Virus record (IMG/VR): IMGVR_UViG_3300005441_000003
Location: 1 to 45,696 of that record
DNA from: a virus
Strand: one strand, 5' to 3'
Length of the DNA stretch: 45,696 bases
Shown: in pieces, positions 1-8,487 of the stretch
How positions within the stretch are numbered: the stretch's first letter is position 1
How the letters are laid out: each line of letters opens with the position of its first letter
Program-made: the position numbers and the translations under genes
The notes under the pieces: model-generated
The model's input: the letters and a program-made list of their open reading frames with translations, nothing else
What the model was told of the DNA's origin: nothing
The model's database searches: none

Positions 1-80
1 GAAGGTCGAGACACCGTCCGTCGAGACCATAATCTGGTTCTCGCCGACACCCACCGCGAGATACGCGTCGCTGTCGAAGG
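1..80. repeat. Left copy of 80-bp terminal direct repeat (circular assembly overlap)
   Basis: Bases 1-80 are identical to 45617-45696. The repeat lies inside the nozzle coding sequence, and the reading frame continues exactly when the copies are merged. It is therefore best read as an assembly overlap of a circular or circularly permuted molecule, not a physical terminal repeat. The unique genome is then about 45,616 bp. Confidence 0.95.
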
Positions 81-2535
81 CCACATCGCGCCAGTCCCCA
101 TCCGGACAATTCACGAGAACAAAGCCGGTGTCGCTATGCGGTGTATCGGAGAACCAGCGCGCGACCTTGTTCCCGTTCGACAAGGCCAGCACATTGCTGG
201 TGAGTTCGGTTTCCGTGATGATTTCAGCGCAGCGCACACGGTTCCAGGTATAACCTCCGGGCAAATCCTCCGAATCCTCGATGAATTCTTGCGTGACGCA
301 TGACGGACGCGTACTCGCAGGCGCGGGAGAATCGGTCACGGCGTACATCTTGCTGTCTTCGGTCGACATCAGCGTGGTGCAGAGGTAGGAACCGTCAATG
401 GCGCTGTACGCACCCGTCGGCCGCGAGCGTCCGTAACCCCCGTAGGGATTCACCTGCATGATCGTGTCGTAGGCGACGAAGGGGTTATCCGTTTGGGGAA
501 GAGGATCCGCGATTAAATTGCAGACTTCCTTGGTTGCGATCTTGCGGTTGTCGGCCAGGATCATCGGGATACCGGTGGGATCTCCCCAAATGCGCTTCCA
601 GTGATCGCCGTTTGCCGGCAATGCGATCTCTTCCCAGACCGTCCAATCTTCCGTATCGCCACCGGACGGCAGCGTCGACCGATAGAGCTTGTCCCGCCCC
701 AGCATGAACATGGAATTCGTGAGTTCGCCCGCCCCGATGCGCGGGTTGCACTGGACGTAAATCGCATCGACGCCGAATTCGTCCGCGATGCCACTGCTCG
801 ACTCTGCGCTTGAGCTGCCGCCGCTCGAACCGCCTGAGGAGTCTTCTAGTGGAGGCGTGCTAGGCAGTTCGGGTTTACCCTCGGGTATGACCCGCACGTC
901 CTCAAACACACCGCGCCCGCTCTCGGTGGGAGAGGAGGCCGCGCCCAAGGACTGAAACAGGCTGCCGGTCCCGTCCGCGGTGTCGTGACGATGCCAGCCA
1001 AACGCGTCCAAGTCTTTGATATAGGTGCAGCCCAGCAAAGTACCGTCCGATCGGACGGCCCAAATGACGCTATGGGGAACCTGAGCAAAATCGATGCGCT
1101 CAATGACGTGGGTTTCGGTCAGGTGCGAGGCGTACAACTGCAAGTCGCGCCCGCGATAGCCGTCGACGGTGTCGGAGAATTCGAGGTCGCGTAACGCCCG
1201 CCCACGCACTTGAACGAAGATGATCGTGTTGCCGACCACGACCGGCATGACGTAGTCCGTGCCGTAATAGCTCTGATGCTTGGCGTTGATCGCGAACGGA
1301 GTCAGCACGCCGTCGACGTTGCCGAACACCACGCATTCTCCGGAGGCCGTCAGCAGGACCAGCTTACCCGCTTCGATCGCATGCCGGATTTCCGAGATAC
1401 GCCGGCCGACCACCGTAAACGTGACCGCGTCATCCTCCTGCAAGGGTGAGCGGATCGAAAAGTTTTTTAGGAATCCGGTGCGCGAGGTCCACGCCGTGGA
1501 CTTGTCCGTATTCGTTGACGCGAAGACGCGCCGTTGCTGATACGTGGTCGCCGTCGCCGGGTAATTGTCCGCAGTATCAAACAGCGTCCGCTCAATCGGA
1601 GGTGTCAGCGAGAGGTCCGGAGGATAGCCGATGTTGTTAAAGGTAGTCTGTCCGGTGGCCACACCGATGAACCCGAAGGTCCCGTTATCGGCCAAATCAC
1701 AATAGACGTTGTACTCCACCGCGCCCGTGACCGCGTCCCAACTGATGACATGCGGCTCCTCGGGTGTCGGTTCGCCAATGCCCACCACGGAGACCGGATC
1801 GGAAGGCAACGACTCTTCGTAAGTTTCCGCTTTGACGGCCGTGACGACGTACTTGTACTCGAGGGTCGGGCCGGACTCGCCCGATTCATCGGAGGCCGAT
1901 CCGACAACATTCTCCGGAGGATCGATACTCGGCGCCGTCGAGATGATGCGCAAGACCCACCGCGTAGGAAAGCGGACCAATTCATACGGCGGATACAGCC
2001 GGTGCGTCAGGGTGAGCACGTCCCCGTCTTGCTTCCATTGCAACTTCTCAAGATGTTCGGTCGCGTAGGGTGTCGGGATTTCGAGGATGTTGCCCGGTTG
2101 CGGATACCAGAAGTCTTCCCAATTGGTTCCAGCGCCCGGCTCATCGTTCGCCGCATTCGAGGTGTGCGCCTGAATCGCGTAGTAGTTCAGGCCGTCGTTT
2201 TCGACGAGGTCGCCTTGCAGGTACGGAGTTGCGTCCGTCCACGAGTCCGGATTCCCGACCGTGACTTGTCCGCCATCGTGGTAGAGCCGGAAGTACTGAT
2301 GACCGGCTTCGATGATGAACCCGTCCTCATCCGAGAAGATGAACGAGAGGAGCCACGTTCGCTTGGTCGAGTCTTTAACTTCCGCGATGAACTGCGTACC
2401 GGGCCGGTTGCACACCCCACCGTGCCGCATGACCATGAAGTTGCGACAACGGGCCAGCGCGTTCTGATAGACGCGCGGATCCGCCCCGCCGTAGAGCGTG
2501 GTCGCGATCTCGCCAAAGCTAAACGAACGTTGCAT
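1..2535 (-). CDS. Tail nozzle (tail tubular protein B-like) protein, N-terminal 845 codons; gene continues at 45616-45230
   Basis: The frame is open from ATG at 2535 to position 1 and continues in frame through the terminal overlap to a stop at 45230, giving a protein of about 973 aa. The N-terminus (MQRSFSFGEIATTLYGGADP) and the following ARCRNFMVMRHGGVCNRPGT segment are typical of podovirus nozzle proteins. So is the later QRRVFAST...SIRSPLQEDDAVTF...RRISEIRH region. These proteins form the distal tube through which DNA leaves. After about residue 565 there is a Ser/Gly-rich linker (SSGGSSGGSSSAESSSG), then roughly 400 residues with beta-propeller-like repeats that the family does not usually have. 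The start overlaps the stop of the upstream tail gene as TAATG. Confidence 0.88.
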   Translation of the reverse strand, partial: MQRSFSFGEIATTLYGGADPRVYQNALARCRNFMVMRHGGVCNRPGTQFIAEVKDSTKRTWLLSFIFSDEDGFIIEAGHQYFRLYHDGGQVTVGNPDSWTDATPYLQGDLVENDGLNYYAIQAHTSNAANDEPGAGTNWEDFWYPQPGNILEIPTPYATEHLEKLQWKQDGDVLTLTHRLYPPYELVRFPTRWVLRIISTAPSIDPPENVVGSASDESGESGPTLEYKYVVTAVKAETYEESLPSDPVSVVGIGEPTPEEPHVISWDAVTGAVEYNVYCDLADNGTFGFIGVATGQTTFNNIGYPPDLSLTPPIERTLFDTADNYPATATTYQQRRVFASTNTDKSTAWTSRTGFLKNFSIRSPLQEDDAVTFTVVGRRISEIRHAIEAGKLVLLTASGECVVFGNVDGVLTPFAINAKHQSYYGTDYVMPVVVGNTIIFVQVRGRALRDLEFSDTVDGYRGRDLQLYASHLTETHVIERIDFAQVPHSVIWAVRSDGTLLGCTYIKDLDAFGWHRHDTADGTGSLFQSLGAASSPTESGRGVFEDVRVIPEGKPELPSTPPLEDSSGGSSGGSSSAESSSGIADEFGVDAIYVQCNPRIGAGELTNSMFMLGRDKLYRSTLPSGGDTEDWTVWEEIALPANGDHWKRIWGDPTGIPMILADNRKIATKEVCNLIADPLPQTDNPFVAYDTIMQVNPYGGYGRSRPTGAYSAIDGSYLCTTLMSTEDSKMYAVTDSPAPASTRPSCVTQEFIEDSEDLPGGYTWNRVRCAEIITETELTSNVLALSNGNKVARWFSDTPHSDTGFVLVNCPDGDWRDVAFDSDAYLAVGVGENQIMVSTDGVSTF

Positions 2536-4079
2536 TAGGGCCGGTTCCAGTCCTGAAAAGTCATACCGGGTGGTTGGTCGTTACAGATGCCGCTCCGCGC
2601 CTGAATCCATTCCGCTTCCCGCGGTTTGTCTTTCTGGCTTTCGTTGGCCGCAATGGCTTCCGCCCGCACCAGGTCGTTGAGGTACATCACTTCACACCGC
2701 TGCACGACGGCCTTGTCGTTTTTGGTTTGCGCGATCGAGGGCGCCAGGAGTGACGCGAGTCTCCACGCGAGCGCCGAGCGGAACATCGGATCAAACGCCG
2801 CGACGTCTTCAATGCGGGCAGTGTAGGCAATTCGGGCATCGGGCTGGTCGGTGTAGATCAACGCGCCGTCATAGACAAGGGACCATGTCGTGATGGCTGT
2901 TTCCTGAAGCGAGACCGGCACGTCGACGTCGGAGAATCCAATCACTTCCGTTGCCGAGACAAACTCGGTAATTGTGATCGTGGCGACGTCTTCGCCGTCG
3001 ACGAGTTGAATGGCGCTGCCGACATCGGAATCCGCGAACAGGTCCGCACTCGCCGTGATGGTGATTTCATCGTCCGGCGTCCAGCCGGTCACGCTGGTCA
3101 GCGTCAACGTTTCTTCGGTGTCGTTCTCCCATGCGTAGCCGCGCCCCACATCGAACGGGGGCGGATTGTGGCCACGCTGCCGCAGTCCCTGGATCGTGAG
3201 GCGTCGGACGTTCAAGCAGTCGGAGGGTTGCCGGTAGACATAGACCCAATCGTCATTCGCGCGGTCGGTTCGATCCGCCGTGACGTTCCGCCCATCGATT
3301 AAGCCGGCCGTGGCGTACTTCGTGGCAAAGGGCCAATGGAAACACCGCAACACGTAATCGCGCTCTTGTGGGAAGTTCACGCGTGGCCAGAGCTGCGCAA
3401 ACTGCAATTCGGGATCGGCCACGACGACATTTCGCGCGATGCCGATGCGGCTCAACGCGAGGTTGAAAAGTTCTCTTACCCGGAAGTCCGCTTGTCCCGA
3501 GGAGATCGAGTATTCCGCTTCCTGAAGCCCCCGCGATTGCGCTTCCGCACGATCGGCGGCATAGCCCTCCTGGCAAATCTTCTGCGCGTTCTCGAGGCGC
3601 GAGTGACCCAACGCCAGCCCCTCGCCCAACTTCCACGCGAGCATGGAGACGAACGACGGGTCAAACTCTGCGGGGTCGGTGACGTCGACGGTGTACTCGA
3701 GTTCTGCATCCGTCTGATTGGTGAAAATCAGCGGGTCGCCGTCGTCGCTGCGGCCCCGTTCAAACGGTGGCGGGGAATCGTCCTCGCGCCCTTCGTCTTT
3801 CAGGACGCGCCGGGCAAACACGCAATCGACCGGATAGGTGTACGCGTACACCCAATCGGTATTCGCCGGGTCGTCAATGTCGCCGTCGACCAATTCCAGA
3901 ACGAGGTACTTTTTCGCAAACGGCCAACGGAACCCGCGCAATAACTTTAGCCGCTCGATATCCCACAGCGTGAGTGCGGCCCGCGAGACCGCGTTGTCAT
4001 CGGTGTCGACGTCGACGAGTGGCGTGTTTTGACCGATGCGCAGGAGCGCGAGATTGACGATTTCCGTTTTGCTGGCCAT
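2535..4079 (-). CDS. Tail tubular protein A-like protein, tandemly duplicated (514 aa)
   Basis: This is a likely gatekeeper or adaptor between portal and nozzle, of the T7 gp11 type. The family motif appears twice: EIVNLALLRIGQ near residue 5 with FRWPFAKKYLVLEL near 50, and again ELFNLALSRIG near 203 with FHWPFATKYATAGL near 250. Each half also carries a tyrosine-rich DDWVYxYxxPxDCLxxRR segment. Family members are usually about 200 aa with one copy, so this is a fused duplication. The second half also contains an extra beta-rich segment around residues 325-400. A weak AGGAAC ribosome site precedes the ATG. The upstream glycosidase ends 6 bp before it, and the stop overlaps the nozzle start by one base. 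Confidence 0.85.
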   Translation of the reverse strand: MASKTEIVNLALLRIGQNTPLVDVDTDDNAVSRAALTLWDIERLKLLRGFRWPFAKKYLVLELVDGDIDDPANTDWVYAYTYPVDCVFARRVLKDEGREDDSPPPFERGRSDDGDPLIFTNQTDAELEYTVDVTDPAEFDPSFVSMLAWKLGEGLALGHSRLENAQKICQEGYAADRAEAQSRGLQEAEYSISSGQADFRVRELFNLALSRIGIARNVVVADPELQFAQLWPRVNFPQERDYVLRCFHWPFATKYATAGLIDGRNVTADRTDRANDDWVYVYRQPSDCLNVRRLTIQGLRQRGHNPPPFDVGRGYAWENDTEETLTLTSVTGWTPDDEITITASADLFADSDVGSAIQLVDGEDVATITITEFVSATEVIGFSDVDVPVSLQETAITTWSLVYDGALIYTDQPDARIAYTARIEDVAAFDPMFRSALAWRLASLLAPSIAQTKNDKAVVQRCEVMYLNDLVRAEAIAANESQKDKPREAEWIQARSGICNDQPPGMTFQDWNRP

Positions 4080-4085
4080 GTGTTC

Positions 4086-7000
4086 CTACTTCCGCGGCTC
4101 GGGTTGCTTCTTGAACGTCCCCGATTCGGTCGTCGTGTTAAATCCGGTATTCGGTTCCGCCGTTACCGTGGTCGTGCGACTGCCGGCACGCAGCGCGAAT
4201 TGATAGACCGCTTTGTTTCCGGCTTCATCCCGCACCACAACAGAAAAGTAATAAGTGCTCTTTGAATTGAGTCCCGTGGCCGTATACGTCGTGATGTTGT
4301 TCGCATAATTGGCAATCAGCGTGGAGGCTTCCGCGCCCGCCAGGGATGTCACGCGTTTGGTCGAGCGATAGACCGCGTACTGCAAATTCGCAACGGACGT
4401 CACGTTATCCGTAGCCGCGGTCCAGTTGAGCCGCACGCTCTTGGTGGTCAGCCGTGTAATGGTGAGCGTTCCACTGTTACCCGGTACCGGCGCTGTCGTG
4501 TCGCTGTCCTGCGGGGGAGGCGTGGCCGCACAATTCGGGCCGACGCAAAGGCTCACCGTCGCGGAGACGTTCCCCGCAACGTCTTTCGCCCGCACGCGAA
4601 AATATCCGGTCATGGAACTGATCGAGGAGTAATCGACGAACGTGTCCTGAAGCCAATTGCCGAACGTGCAACCGCTGCCGGTTTCGAGACAGTAGGAATA
4701 GAGAATCGCCGAAGGGTTGGCTTGTTCGACCGGGGCGCCTTGCTCGACGTTGACCTCGCCCAGATTCGGCACCGACTGATCGTCCATCCCAATCCAGCGG
4801 ATCCGGATGTTGTCGCCCGTGGTCGCTTCCCGCGGGCCGTCCACGATGACCACATTTGGCGCAGCGGTATCCATGCGTGAGGCAATCACGCCAGCCGATA
4901 GCCGCGTGCCCAACGTGGTTCCCGAGATCCCGTTGCCGACCAAATAGACCGGGTTGCGCCCGTAAGGAATGACCGTTCCTGTAAACGCGATTGGGTTGCG
5001 GAACCGGTCATAGAGCAGATATTCGCTGGCTGTCCCGCTCAACGTCACCTGCCGCGGCAGATAGTCGGAGGAGAACAGGACCGCCACCGGCACACCCGAG
5101 GCTTGCTGAAATTCCAAGAACTGGCTATTGCTGGCCGGACTCTTGTTCCCTAAGCGTGTGGCGTGATCCAGAAACGAGCCACCGATCGCGAGAGCCACGA
5201 GCTTCGCCGAGGGACTGTTATCGAATTCCAGGCCCGAGGTGGACGCTTGCGACTGAATGTTGCGTGAGTCCGGGCCGACCGTGCGGGTGTCATACAGGCA
5301 GTACTGCGACTGCTTCGACGAGAGGGTCCGCGCGAAAATCTCTGCAATCTGCGTGGGACTCGTGGCCAGTCCGGTATAGAACCGGGCCGCATCGTTGTAT
5401 GGGTAAATCGCTTTTCCGGGAGAGTACCACTGTGCGTTAGGACCGAAGTACGAGCCGTAATCGAACACTCCGGATTCGGTGTTGCGGATTTCGTAGCCGT
5501 AGGTGTCGACGATCGCGATTAGGTTTTCCGGAGGATACCCGCCGAAGTAGTTGTGCGTGGACGCGACCGTGAACTTCGTCAGATATGCGGGCTGGAGTGC
5601 CGCGAACACGTTCGTCATAAACGAGGCCGGCCGCCCGCCCATCGCAATGATGGTGGTGTCGTCCAAGTCGTTCGCTTGTATCGCGTCGATCGTGACCTCG
5701 AGGAGATCCGCGTAGAACGAGGCCGTATACGAGGGCTCATTCCAGACTTCCCAGAGCTTCACCGTGTTCTTGTAGTGGTTGACGATCGTCGAAACGAACG
5801 TCGCCCACTTCGTGAGATCCGGCTTGCCGGTTCCATCGTCGCCATAAGTGGGCAGTCCGGACGAACACCCGCCGCCCGAGCACTCGCTACCGAGCACGCC
5901 CATGATGGTAAAGCCCGCCGCCTGCGCTGCCGCGATCGAGGAATCGAAATAACGGAAACCCCCTTCCGTTGGCTCGGCCGCTTCCCATCGGAAGAACCCC
6001 GTGGGACTCAACGCGCGAAGAGTTTTGAATCCGAGGCGTTGCTGGACGACCAGCTGATGCGGGTAGGTGGTCGCGTGAACACACATCGCGGAAGACGGAT
6101 CGACGCCTGGCCCGACCGCGTAATTCGGAATGATGCTGTACGCCAGCTCCCGGTCGGTTTGATCGTGGCCTTCCCGCCAGTATCGGAGCGTGAAGAAGCC
6201 GGAACGGTTGCCGGTCGCAAACGAAAACGCCGTCGTGGTGCCGGAATTCGCGGAGGCCGAGAGCGGCAGTGTCCCCGCAGACACGACCCGCAACAGGTCG
6301 TCGCGGATTTCGTAATTCCATTCCTGATTGGTGATTGCGGAGCCGGTCGTGTTGTACGCCCGGATCGTGCCGAGCAAGGATTCGTTTGAATAGAAGACGT
6401 TGCCCGGCTTGCCCGTCGCAACGACAACCTCGAGAGAATTCGCCGCGGCAAAGGTCGAGCCCGTCCCTTCATTCAACGAGACGTCATCGAAGTAAACCGT
6501 GCCGTTCGTGATCCCATTGCAGGAGCCGACCGGTTGGTAATAGGACTCGGGGTATTTCTTGGCGTAACCCGAGAACGCGAATTGCACCCAGGCCGACGAC
6601 GTGACCGAGAGCGCCCCGCCCCACGAATGTTGCGCGTGGTAGCCCGCAGGCGGATCAAACGTGTTGACCATCTGCAGGGTGCAGAACTGCGACCCCGTCG
6701 CCATCTTCATCCAGCCCGAGATGGTGTAGCGGCGATTCGGCTTGAGCTTGAAGACAGGCCCGTACCAAGTGGTGGGCCGGTCTAAATCGTTCAGGTCGAT
6801 GGCGAGCGAATGCGTCCCCGAATGTGCTGCGGCTGTGGTCCACATCGGGTCGGGATCCATTGGACGCGTGGCCGCAATGCCCCACTGTCCCCGATCGTGG
6901 CCCGCTTCAAAACTCCCGTCGCCGATGAGATTGCGCGTGCTGGAGATCGTGTTGTCTTCGGTCGCTGGAAAGCTCAGGTTGACCGCCGCTCCGTTGCCAG

Positions 7001-7568
7001 GTCTGGACAGAACGACGAGGTCCGCATCGGTCGTGATGTAGAGACCGCGGAACAGCGTCTTATTCTGCGAGCCGACTTTGGTCAGCGTCAGCGTGGCCGT
7101 GGTCGTTGTCGTTAACGGGGTGATGGTCGCGCGTTCGGTCCAGTACCCGTTATCGTTATTCGATCCGCCGCAAATCGACGTCGCCCGATCCTCGAGCTTG
7201 ACCGTAGTCGAGTCCACCGCGCCAATGGTCAGCTTGACCGTCGAGCAGAAGTCATACCCAATGGCGAAGAAATAAACGTAGTTCGCAACGCCCGTGGTCA
7301 ACGCGCGCGGGAGCGTGAGGGTGCAGGTTGTCGTCGCATCAGTCGTGTTCGTGTAGTCGCCGACTTCGGGCGCATCGTTGGTGATGATCGTCCCGGTGGG
7401 TCCCGCCGTGACCCATGTCCCTTGACCGGCGCATTGGGTCGCGCCCGCGGCCATCATCGTCACTGAGGTCGCATCGTAGGTGCTCAGACCAAACAACTGC
7501 GCGTGTGCCGGTTGAGACAGGCAGACCACGAGCGTTAACGCGAATAGGAAACAAAGCAGGCGTTTCAT
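4086..7568 (-). CDS. Secreted clan GH-A glycosidase with carbohydrate-binding and FN3-like modules (1160 aa)
   Basis: The N-terminus is a Sec-type signal peptide: MKR, then a hydrophobic run ending in AHAQ near residue 24. Residues ~215-370 resemble a CBM4/9-type jelly roll (NLIGDGSFEAG, YTISGWMK, GTVYFDDVSLNEG). Residues ~500-760 look like a clan GH-A barrel, with EVWNEP near 608 (Glu as likely acid/base) and NTESGVFD near 697 (Glu as likely nucleophile). The C-terminal ~250 residues contain Ig-like and fibronectin III-like modules (SVRLNWTAATDN, TYYFSVVVRDEAGN). It sits between the capsid genes and tail tube in the late operon, where a tailspike or depolymerase would be expected, but a cleavable signal peptide is unusual for a virion protein. 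The substrate and exact GH family are not determined. It could be a spike or an exported enzyme. Confidence 0.8.
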   Translation of the reverse strand: MKRLLCFLFALTLVVCLSQPAHAQLFGLSTYDATSVTMMAAGATQCAGQGTWVTAGPTGTIITNDAPEVGDYTNTTDATTTCTLTLPRALTTGVANYVYFFAIGYDFCSTVKLTIGAVDSTTVKLEDRATSICGGSNNDNGYWTERATITPLTTTTTATLTLTKVGSQNKTLFRGLYITTDADLVVLSRPGNGAAVNLSFPATEDNTISSTRNLIGDGSFEAGHDRGQWGIAATRPMDPDPMWTTAAAHSGTHSLAIDLNDLDRPTTWYGPVFKLKPNRRYTISGWMKMATGSQFCTLQMVNTFDPPAGYHAQHSWGGALSVTSSAWVQFAFSGYAKKYPESYYQPVGSCNGITNGTVYFDDVSLNEGTGSTFAAANSLEVVVATGKPGNVFYSNESLLGTIRAYNTTGSAITNQEWNYEIRDDLLRVVSAGTLPLSASANSGTTTAFSFATGNRSGFFTLRYWREGHDQTDRELAYSIIPNYAVGPGVDPSSAMCVHATTYPHQLVVQQRLGFKTLRALSPTGFFRWEAAEPTEGGFRYFDSSIAAAQAAGFTIMGVLGSECSGGGCSSGLPTYGDDGTGKPDLTKWATFVSTIVNHYKNTVKLWEVWNEPSYTASFYADLLEVTIDAIQANDLDDTTIIAMGGRPASFMTNVFAALQPAYLTKFTVASTHNYFGGYPPENLIAIVDTYGYEIRNTESGVFDYGSYFGPNAQWYSPGKAIYPYNDAARFYTGLATSPTQIAEIFARTLSSKQSQYCLYDTRTVGPDSRNIQSQASTSGLEFDNSPSAKLVALAIGGSFLDHATRLGNKSPASNSQFLEFQQASGVPVAVLFSSDYLPRQVTLSGTASEYLLYDRFRNPIAFTGTVIPYGRNPVYLVGNGISGTTLGTRLSAGVIASRMDTAAPNVVIVDGPREATTGDNIRIRWIGMDDQSVPNLGEVNVEQGAPVEQANPSAILYSYCLETGSGCTFGNWLQDTFVDYSSISSMTGYFRVRAKDVAGNVSATVSLCVGPNCAATPPPQDSDTTAPVPGNSGTLTITRLTTKSVRLNWTAATDNVTSVANLQYAVYRSTKRVTSLAGAEASTLIANYANNITTYTATGLNSKSTYYFSVVVRDEAGNKAVYQFALRAGSRTTTVTAEPNTGFNTTTESGTFKKQPEPRK

Positions 7569-7910
7569 TTAGATCACACTCAAGGCGTCATCGTTGACCG
7601 GCTCCGCGACTTGCTTCGCTTTGCGCTTCCGCGGCTTCGGGTCAATCGGCAGCATGGTTTTGTTGTTCAGTTCCGGAACGTCGAGCGGATCCAGGACTTC
7701 GGGCGCTTCCGGTGCGTATCGGTAGCCGACTGGCACCATCCACTTTGATGTGAAGTGCAGCGTGACGGTCCCGTCTTTGGCCGCTGCGGCTTTGGTGATC
7801 TCGTCGTCGTCGTCCGCAATCGGCCGCCGCGGTTCGTCCGCAATCGTGAATTCGTCGCCCGGCCGGACGCGAATTCCACAAAACCCCTTCTCTGTCGCAA
7901 TCACGCGCAT
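7569..7910 (-). CDS. Small structural-module protein of unknown function (113 aa)
   Basis: The start MRVIATEKGFCGIRVRPGDEF resembles short proteins that commonly follow capsid genes in tailed phages. The body is acidic (ADDDDE) and the C-terminal third is basic (KPRKRKAKQ). The stop abuts the ATG of the glycosidase gene (TAAATG). CGGAG lies 7 bases before the ATG. A terminator lies upstream of it, between it and the cement gene, so its expression probably depends on read-through. A head-completion or adaptor role is possible but not shown. Confidence 0.6.
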   Translation of the reverse strand: MRVIATEKGFCGIRVRPGDEFTIADEPRRPIADDDDEITKAAAAKDGTVTLHFTSKWMVPVGYRYAPEAPEVLDPLDVPELNNKTMLPIDPKPRKRKAKQVAEPVNDDALSVI

Positions 7911-7923
7911 GCAGCAACTCCGT

Positions 7924-7958
7924 AAAAAAGTCCGGAGGCATCACGAAGACACCTCCGG
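7924..7958 (-). terminator. Rho-independent terminator after the cement gene
   Basis: On the minus strand a 7-bp perfect stem (CCGGAGG/CCTCCGG, arms 7952-7958 and 7932-7938) with a 13-nt loop is followed within two bases by six T. It lies just after the stop of the cement gene. It would raise the ratio of capsid/cement mRNA to the tail genes beyond it. Confidence 0.8.
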
Positions 7959-7976
7959 TTGGGGGTTGAGGAATGG

Positions 7977-8456
7977 TTATTGCAGGCCCGACTTGTACGC
8001 CAACCAGGGGGTCGGGTCCATGGTCAAGAATGCATTCACCTTGCCTGCGGTGGTCGTGGTTGTCCCAATCACAGCTTGTACGGCAAGATATCTTTCGTAC
8101 ACCGGACCTTCGGACGGCAACGCCACGCAGACCGGCACGCCGCCGATATTCATCTGGGCATCGTTCGCCGCAGAGTCATCGGTGACGAAAGCCTTGCTAG
8201 CGAAGTGGACCGTGGCCGAACCATCGGTTGCGATGGTGTCGGTCGCATCGGAAACCAGCAAGAACTGAATCGTCCCCGCCGATCCGCCTGTGATGATCTC
8301 CGTGTCGACGGTGATGACTAGGTACGTCGGCGGTTTGCCCTTGCCGATATCCCGGTGATTCGCACCCAGATCGATGATGTTGCCCACGTTGATCGTGCTG
8401 GCGGTGGCCGCAACTGATACCGCGTCGGCGAATTCTGTTCGTTTATCGAGAATCAT
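7977..8456 (-). CDS. Bbp16-like capsid cement (decoration) protein (159 aa)
   Basis: The N-terminus MILDKRTEFADAVSV, then STINVGNIIDLG and RDIGKGKPPTYLVITVD, match the pattern of the BPP-1 Bbp16 capsid cement family. That family binds the outside of the HK97-fold shell and stabilises it. The length is normal for the family. It lies directly downstream of the major capsid gene, as in BPP-1. A strong AAGGAGGG ribosome site lies in the loop of a small AAGCC/GGCTT hairpin just before the ATG, so initiation may be tuned. Terminator 7924-7958 follows. Confidence 0.82.
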   Translation of the reverse strand: MILDKRTEFADAVSVAATASTINVGNIIDLGANHRDIGKGKPPTYLVITVDTEIITGGSAGTIQFLLVSDATDTIATDGSATVHFASKAFVTDDSAANDAQMNIGGVPVCVALPSEGPVYERYLAVQAVIGTTTTTAGKVNAFLTMDPTPWLAYKSGLQ

Positions 8457-8487
8457 AAAAAGCCCTCCTTGGCTTGATTCGCCTGCG

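Noticed and set aside
1-80. True direct terminal repeat of the packaged DNA
   Set aside because: The repeat is only 80 bp, lies in the middle of a coding sequence and merges in frame, as expected of an assembly overlap.
1534-2538. Long rightward ORF of 334 aa
   Set aside because: It lies wholly opposite the nozzle gene, has Arg/Val-rich shadow composition and no ribosome site or family pattern.
5553-6389. Rightward ORF of 278 aa opposite the glycosidase
   Set aside because: Arg-rich shadow of the GH-A coding region, no supporting signals.
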